A stretch of 64,000 bases of DNA from positions 2,734,501 to 2,798,500 of the forward strand of contig CM065879.1 of the NCBI GenBank assembly GCA_033439255.1, read 5' to 3'. Under the pieces are notes generated by a model. That model was not told the origin of the DNA. It did no database searches and saw only the letters and a program-made list of their open reading frames with translations. The position numbers and the translations under genes are program-made. This document shows positions 59,686-64,000 of this stretch, one piece after another; positions within the stretch are counted from its first letter, which is position 1; every line of letters starts with the position of its first letter. The stretch is from Hericium rajendrae. Its lineage: Eukaryota; Basidiomycota; Agaricomycetes; Russulales; Hericiaceae.

Positions 59686-61142
59686 CTATGCATTGCCAAG
59701 ACCAATCTGTTCGCTGTACGGCAGCGCGTGGATGTTCCCAACCGCAACGTACGTCGGCTTGCCCTTGAGCAGCTCAGCCGCAACCTGCAAATGCACGTCA
59801 GCAAAGAACCACCGAGCTAAGAGCACCGCAACGAACCTTGGAAATGGCAGCACCATCAACAGCATCGACCGCCTCGAGCGTCGACTGCACGCTCGCCTGC
59901 TCGCCCGCCAGCACCTTCGGCCCGAGCGTGCTCACGTACCCCTCGCGCGACTCCACCGCGCCCGCGACGCCGAACCGTGCCCGCGCAACCGCGCGCTGCA
60001 CCTCCTCCTTCGCGATCGCGCCGCCCGCGGTGCTCTTCAGCAGCTCCACAGCGGCCTTGGCGACCTGCCCGACGGCCGCGGCGTCCGGACCCTCGATGAG
60101 CAGGCCGAGCAGCGCGGCGTCCGAGTACGGCAGCAGCACCGCGCGCGCGGAGGTGCCCTCGGGCACGGCCGCGGCGAGCGGCGCGGCGCCCTTGGCCCAC
60201 TTGAGCGCGGGGCGGGCGAGAGGTGGCCCGCGAGCGCGTGCAGCGCGGGGACATGCGCGGCGGCGGTCGTGCCGAAGCCGATGAAGATCGTCTGTGGGCC
60301 GTGCGCGGAGAGCACGCGCGCGTCGCCGCCGTGGTAGGTCGACTTGGCGGCGGACGCGGTGCCGGTGGGCGCGGCGGACTTGTGCGCGGCGAAGCTCTTG
60401 CTGAAGAGCGAGGCGAGGGTGTCCGAGGCGATGCCGGTGCCGAGGACGGCGATGTTGCTGGGGTCGGCGAGGGCCTGCGCCTGGAAGGCGCGCACGTCCT
60501 CTGCGGTGATGCTGTGTGACGTCTCCTCGTCGGCGTAGAGCGAGTAGCCGAGGCCATTACGGAAGGCCAGGGCGTGGGCGAGCTCGAGGGCGCGGGTCCT
60601 AGACGAGTGCGCGGCGGCGTGGGACTCGGCATCGACGGAGGGGAGAACGTATTCCTCCAGCTCGTGGCGGGTGAACCGTGCTGAAGTGAGGAAGGACGCA
60701 AGGACGTCGACGAAGAAATCTCTGTAGAGTTGTCAGCTGGAAAGTGAAAGACCGAAGATGCCGACAGACGTACTCATCTCCTCTCAAGAATTCAGCAGTC
60801 AGTGCCAGGTGTTCACGGGAGAGCGAAGCGGACAGCACGCCTCCGAAGAGCTCCGCCTCGCGCACCGTGCCCAAAGCGGACCTTTTGTTGGTGCTCTTCC
60901 ACGACCGTTAGCACACTATAGGAATGTTACAGGCACAAGAAACGCACCTTGAACGCGAAGTTGGAGAGGACATGCGCGACACCCGGCTTGGGCTCGTATC
61001 TGCTCCCGGCCTTGAGCAGAACCGTCACGCTCGAGTTGGGCTGGCCATGGTCGACAGCGGCGACTCTGGCGCCGCCCGCGGCGTCGACGACGGTCGCGAA
61101 GTTGCGAACGGTGGACCGGGCTAAGCGTGTCGCGCGGAGCAT
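59686..61142 (-). CDS. QCR2: Cytochrome bc1 complex core subunit 2
   Basis: Four exons (60948-61142, 60774-60895, 59837-60721, 59686-59784) encode about 433 residues. The N-terminus is a mitochondrial presequence (MLRATRLARSTVRNFATV). The fold is that of M16 peptidases, but the zinc site is lost: where processing peptidases have HxxEH, this reads AHVLSNF, as usual for core 2. Other signatures are FLTSARFTRHELEEYVLPSV and GGAIAKEEVQRAVARAR. It is a structural part of respiratory complex III in the inner mitochondrial membrane. The conserved frame slips once, near 60213-60225 (HALAGHL then ALKWAKGAAPLA). One added base makes the exon sum exact, so I treat it as an assembly error. Confidence 0.9.
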
Positions 61143-61404
61143 CGAGAGTATGTGTTGTGCAGAGAATTCAGAAATTGTTGGCAGCCAGCATCGGTGGGTG
61201 AAGCCGGCTGTCGGACTTTCAATTCACCAGCGCCTACGACCACGCATGTCATGAACTCGTTGCGATTGGGCACACAATACTATCGTACAAAGCATCTCCC
61301 GAAAACTAAGGGGTTCTATGAAAGTAACGTATCAATCTTCGCCTTGACATATAGCACTTTCTTCCTGCATCTGCAGCCGGAATTCAAGTCAGCACCACGG
61401 TCTG
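61143..61404. promoter_or_regulatory. QCR2 promoter and TDP1 3' end
   Basis: A 262 bp interval between two minus-strand genes, TDP1 ending at 61405 and QCR2 starting at 61142. It must include both the TDP1 terminator and the QCR2 promoter. Confidence 0.5.
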
Positions 61405-63888
61405 TTACGGAAAATGGCGTGGACAAACCCAAGGAAGATCGCCCTTTCCATACTTCTTCGGTGGCCGTTCGAAGCATGCTACTCTGTCCACTTCAGCTGC
61501 GCTATGCAGAGGAAGGACGATCCCAATCTCGTAGTTACTAATCTGGATTTATGTGTCAGTGAATACGCTCGGCGACAGCAATCGTAGGCTCACATTCAGG
61601 ACGGGACTGAACCCGGAGCCCGACAGCGTGCCCCATGCCGAGGGCGTAAAGTTGTGAGAGCCCACATATGCCCAGCCATAGACCTTCTTGACTTTCCCTT
61701 TCCTTGAGGGTCTCCAGTAATTACTAGGCCGTCGTCCGACTCGGGCTCCGTCTCAGTATCCGATGTCTCAGGGGAAGACGAAGAATGATTGCCGTCCACT
61801 TCCACAATGTTTGGCTTCTCGAACGTCGCAATGATCATCTGCAAGCCCATGAGTGACAAAATCTCGCCGTCTATAAACCATGACTATCCATACTTTTGTA
61901 TGCATCAGGATGCGCCCCCTCTTGCTCCTAGACTCGTAGAATAGTTCTCGGGGAAACCTGGTTGCCTCCCATTGCTTGCGTCTACAGAATATCGTCCCAC
62001 CACCCTAATCTCTCATAAGCCGTTTTCTCGGGAAGTCAAACAGAATGCACCCACCGCTTCTCCAGCCACGCTCCGCGCACCCACTGCAGAGTGGGGAACA
62101 ATATCTTGACACGCGGCCACGGCAACTTCGTCCTACGACTTTCGGCTCGTCAAGCCACTTTTCGGGACTTTCTCCCGCAGCAGAGCCATAAAACTCATTC
62201 ATCCATTGCGTAGAGTAAGTTCCAACCGATGAGCCCTATCCGCAGTTCCGTCAACGCTGGCCAGTGTCACAAACGGGACGCGTACCTGGCATTCGATCGT
62301 GACTGGGTTGGTCTTCTTGCTCTCGGCGCCGATCTCACGGACCGCCTTCATCAGCGCCATGTGCCCGACACCGAGGACACTCGGCCAACCCTCGTGTTTG
62401 CCGACGATACTCACAATCAGGCGGGCCTTCACGCGGGAAAAGTCGTATCTCGTGCGCAGCGCGCCGGGGTGTGCCGCCGGGAATGGAAGGTTGGGGAACT
62501 GTGTTTGATGAGACGCTGTAGATGAATGAAGATGACGGCACGCACTTCGTTACGCACGAGACTGGACAACCCGGCGCCGACGTGCAAAGCGTTCAGCACG
62601 CGCTCGAAGACGGCAGGGAAGTCAGTCGCCCGCGGGTCGTGGGATATGGGCTTCTCGTGTTTGGGCACATCTTGCACCCATGCCGTCTAGACGAAATATG
62701 CGTGAGTCGGGAACATTATTGAGGCATGATTGAGTATGTACGTTCTCGATGTCCCGCCAATCAAATTCCACGAGATTCGCAGTAGATATGACAACACGAA
62801 GGCGACCAGTCTTATAAAATAGCTGATGAAAGATGCCATAGATTCAGCATCGGATGCACACAATGCTTTTTTTTGACTTACCAGCATGAACTGAATTTAC
62901 ACGCAAAGCATATTAAGTGACACCAGAATGCATACGTAGTCAAGCCATGCATACCTTCATATGCTGCGTGCCGAACCCACCCCTCAGGGCCGGCGTGACA
63001 CGGATCCAATTTGGCAACACCTCCTTCACAGTGGGTCTGGCGGATTCCGTCTGCGCCGGATGAGCAGCAAGAACCACCGGCGTAGAAGGCAAAAAGAACT
63101 GATATATCCAGGAGAGCTGCAGAGCATACGACGAGATGATCGCAAGACTGATCTCCGATTTCTGCAACGGCGCAACTCATAAGTGAAGAATAAACGAATA
63201 CCACGAAGCACTCACGTCTCCAATGATCTCGGACAAACGCCATACGGGACGGCCGTCCTCCCCATTCTTCCCCGGGACGTGAATATTGGCTGTCTGCCGC
63301 AACTCGCCGTCCCAGAAAAGACCATCCGTCCGAGCGCTGCCGCTCCCGCCTGCGCTTCTCGACGCTATGCCCGCCGCAGGGACCTGCTTCTTCCGCGGAG
63401 GACCGGCTTCGCGTGATACACCCCGGGAGCTGCTCGCAGCACTGTCGGCATCCTCGCCTCGCAGGCGCTTCTGGCGCGCGAGGCGTGCCTGTTCGAGCTG
63501 TGCTCTTTCCGAGAGAAACGCGCTCGTCGATGTGGATACTTGTTCCGGCCGTGACACCTGAGTTGGAGGAGAGACGCTGTCCTTGTCGGGCTCCGACTCC
63601 GAGTCGCTTATCTCTACAACATCGGGTGACGACGTGCGAGGCAGTGGCTTTCGCGATGAGGATGCCTTGACATGTGAAGATTCTGCTTTAGAGGCGGCGA
63701 TTGCGCGCTCGAGTTCAGCTTGGAATTGAGCTTCGTCGTCGTGGTTGGTAGCCGGAGGACCGGAGGCTGCACGGCTGCTGGCTGCTGACTCTTGGAGACT
63801 CAGAGCAATGGCTCTGACGAGCGATACATGAGTACTAGTAGATGGTTGTAATGTTTCATTACCTAGCGATGTCGTCGTCCTCAGACAT
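61405..63888 (-). CDS. TDP1: Tyrosyl-DNA phosphodiesterase 1
   Basis: Supported 5' exons: 63863-63888, 63216-63813, 62955-63161, 62882-62890, 62742-62822, 62546-62686, 62286-62498 and 62055-62235. The 3' exons run to a TAA at 61405-61407. The N-terminus has a ubiquitin-interacting-like helix (DIARAIALSLQES). The first catalytic motif is split around a 9 nt exon (GTQHMK, FML, LFYKTGRLRVVISTANLV). The second is HTKMIIATFE, then WAYVGSHNFTPSAWGTL. The end reads SNYEIGIVLPLHS. The enzyme removes topoisomerase I peptides from DNA 3' ends in the nucleus. Frames slip by one base near 62143 and near 61700, and the join after 62055 is out of phase. These look like base-call errors but need checking. 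Confidence 0.88.
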
Positions 63889-64000
63889 GGTTGTAGGAGC
63901 TGGAAAGTGGAGGAAGCGAAAGGGACTCGCGTCTGACGTTCAACGCGCCTCAGTCACATGACAAACACGAGATTCAAAATTAGACGTAACACGTGGTGGC

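Noticed and set aside
1-64000. tRNA or rRNA genes, CRISPR arrays, bacterial-type operons
   Set aside because: I saw no T-loop/A-box B-box pair, rRNA core or regularly spaced repeat array while reading, and the gene structure is plainly eukaryotic. A tRNA scan would settle the first point.

Overview
This is a nuclear segment of a basidiomycete fungus, most likely an Agaricomycete. Genes are dense and split by many 45-60 nt GT-AG introns. The mix is typical of mushroom-forming fungi: a GH115 alpha-glucuronidase, an F-box protein, an HNH-nuclease protein, a questin oxidase-like protein and a Zn2Cys6 regulator. I assigned exons by reading conserved protein frames across splice sites. For most genes the summed exon length is an exact multiple of three, which supports the models.

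Layout. 0-3.8 kb: tail of a Ty3-type retrotransposon (integrase with a D-X35-E pair) and a candidate 3' LTR. 5.2-6.3 kb (-): broken protein kinase. 6.4-8.0 kb (-): O-fucosyltransferase-like secretory glycosyltransferase, divergent from CSE1 (8.2-11.9 kb, +). 12.3-13.0 kb (-): Kre9/Knh1-type GPI-anchored protein, sharing a 440 bp divergent promoter with a questin oxidase-like gene (13.4-15.2 kb, +). 15.2-28.8 kb is an accessory, rearranged block. It holds two copies of an unknown small gene, an inverted GH115 tail, a tandemly duplicated F-box gene split by a retroelement RNase H fragment, a mosaic copy of the 13-16 kb region, and an AT-rich multi-exon OrsD/telomere-linked-helicase-like gene. 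Two diverged copies of a roughly 1 kb repeat bracket that AT-rich island.

29-64 kb is mostly ordinary gene space: HPC2/ubinuclein (+), long-chain acyl-CoA synthetase (+), GH115 (-, 23 exons), HNH-nuclease protein (-), SGNH carbohydrate esterase (+), Ser-rich single-pass membrane protein (-), Zn2Cys6 regulator (-), La protein (+), SAM methyltransferase (-), a kinase fragment, QCR2 (-) and TDP1 (-). GH115 and the SGNH esterase could act together on decorated xylan, with the Zn2Cys6 gene close by; that link is inference.

A recurrent feature is single missing bases inside otherwise intact conserved exons (CSE1, acyl-CoA synthetase, HPC2, QCR2, TDP1 and the AT-rich gene). Because these hit core genes, I read most of them as assembly indels rather than real gene breaks. 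The most unusual content is the AT-rich gene at about 23.5-26.7 kb and the mosaic duplications around it.
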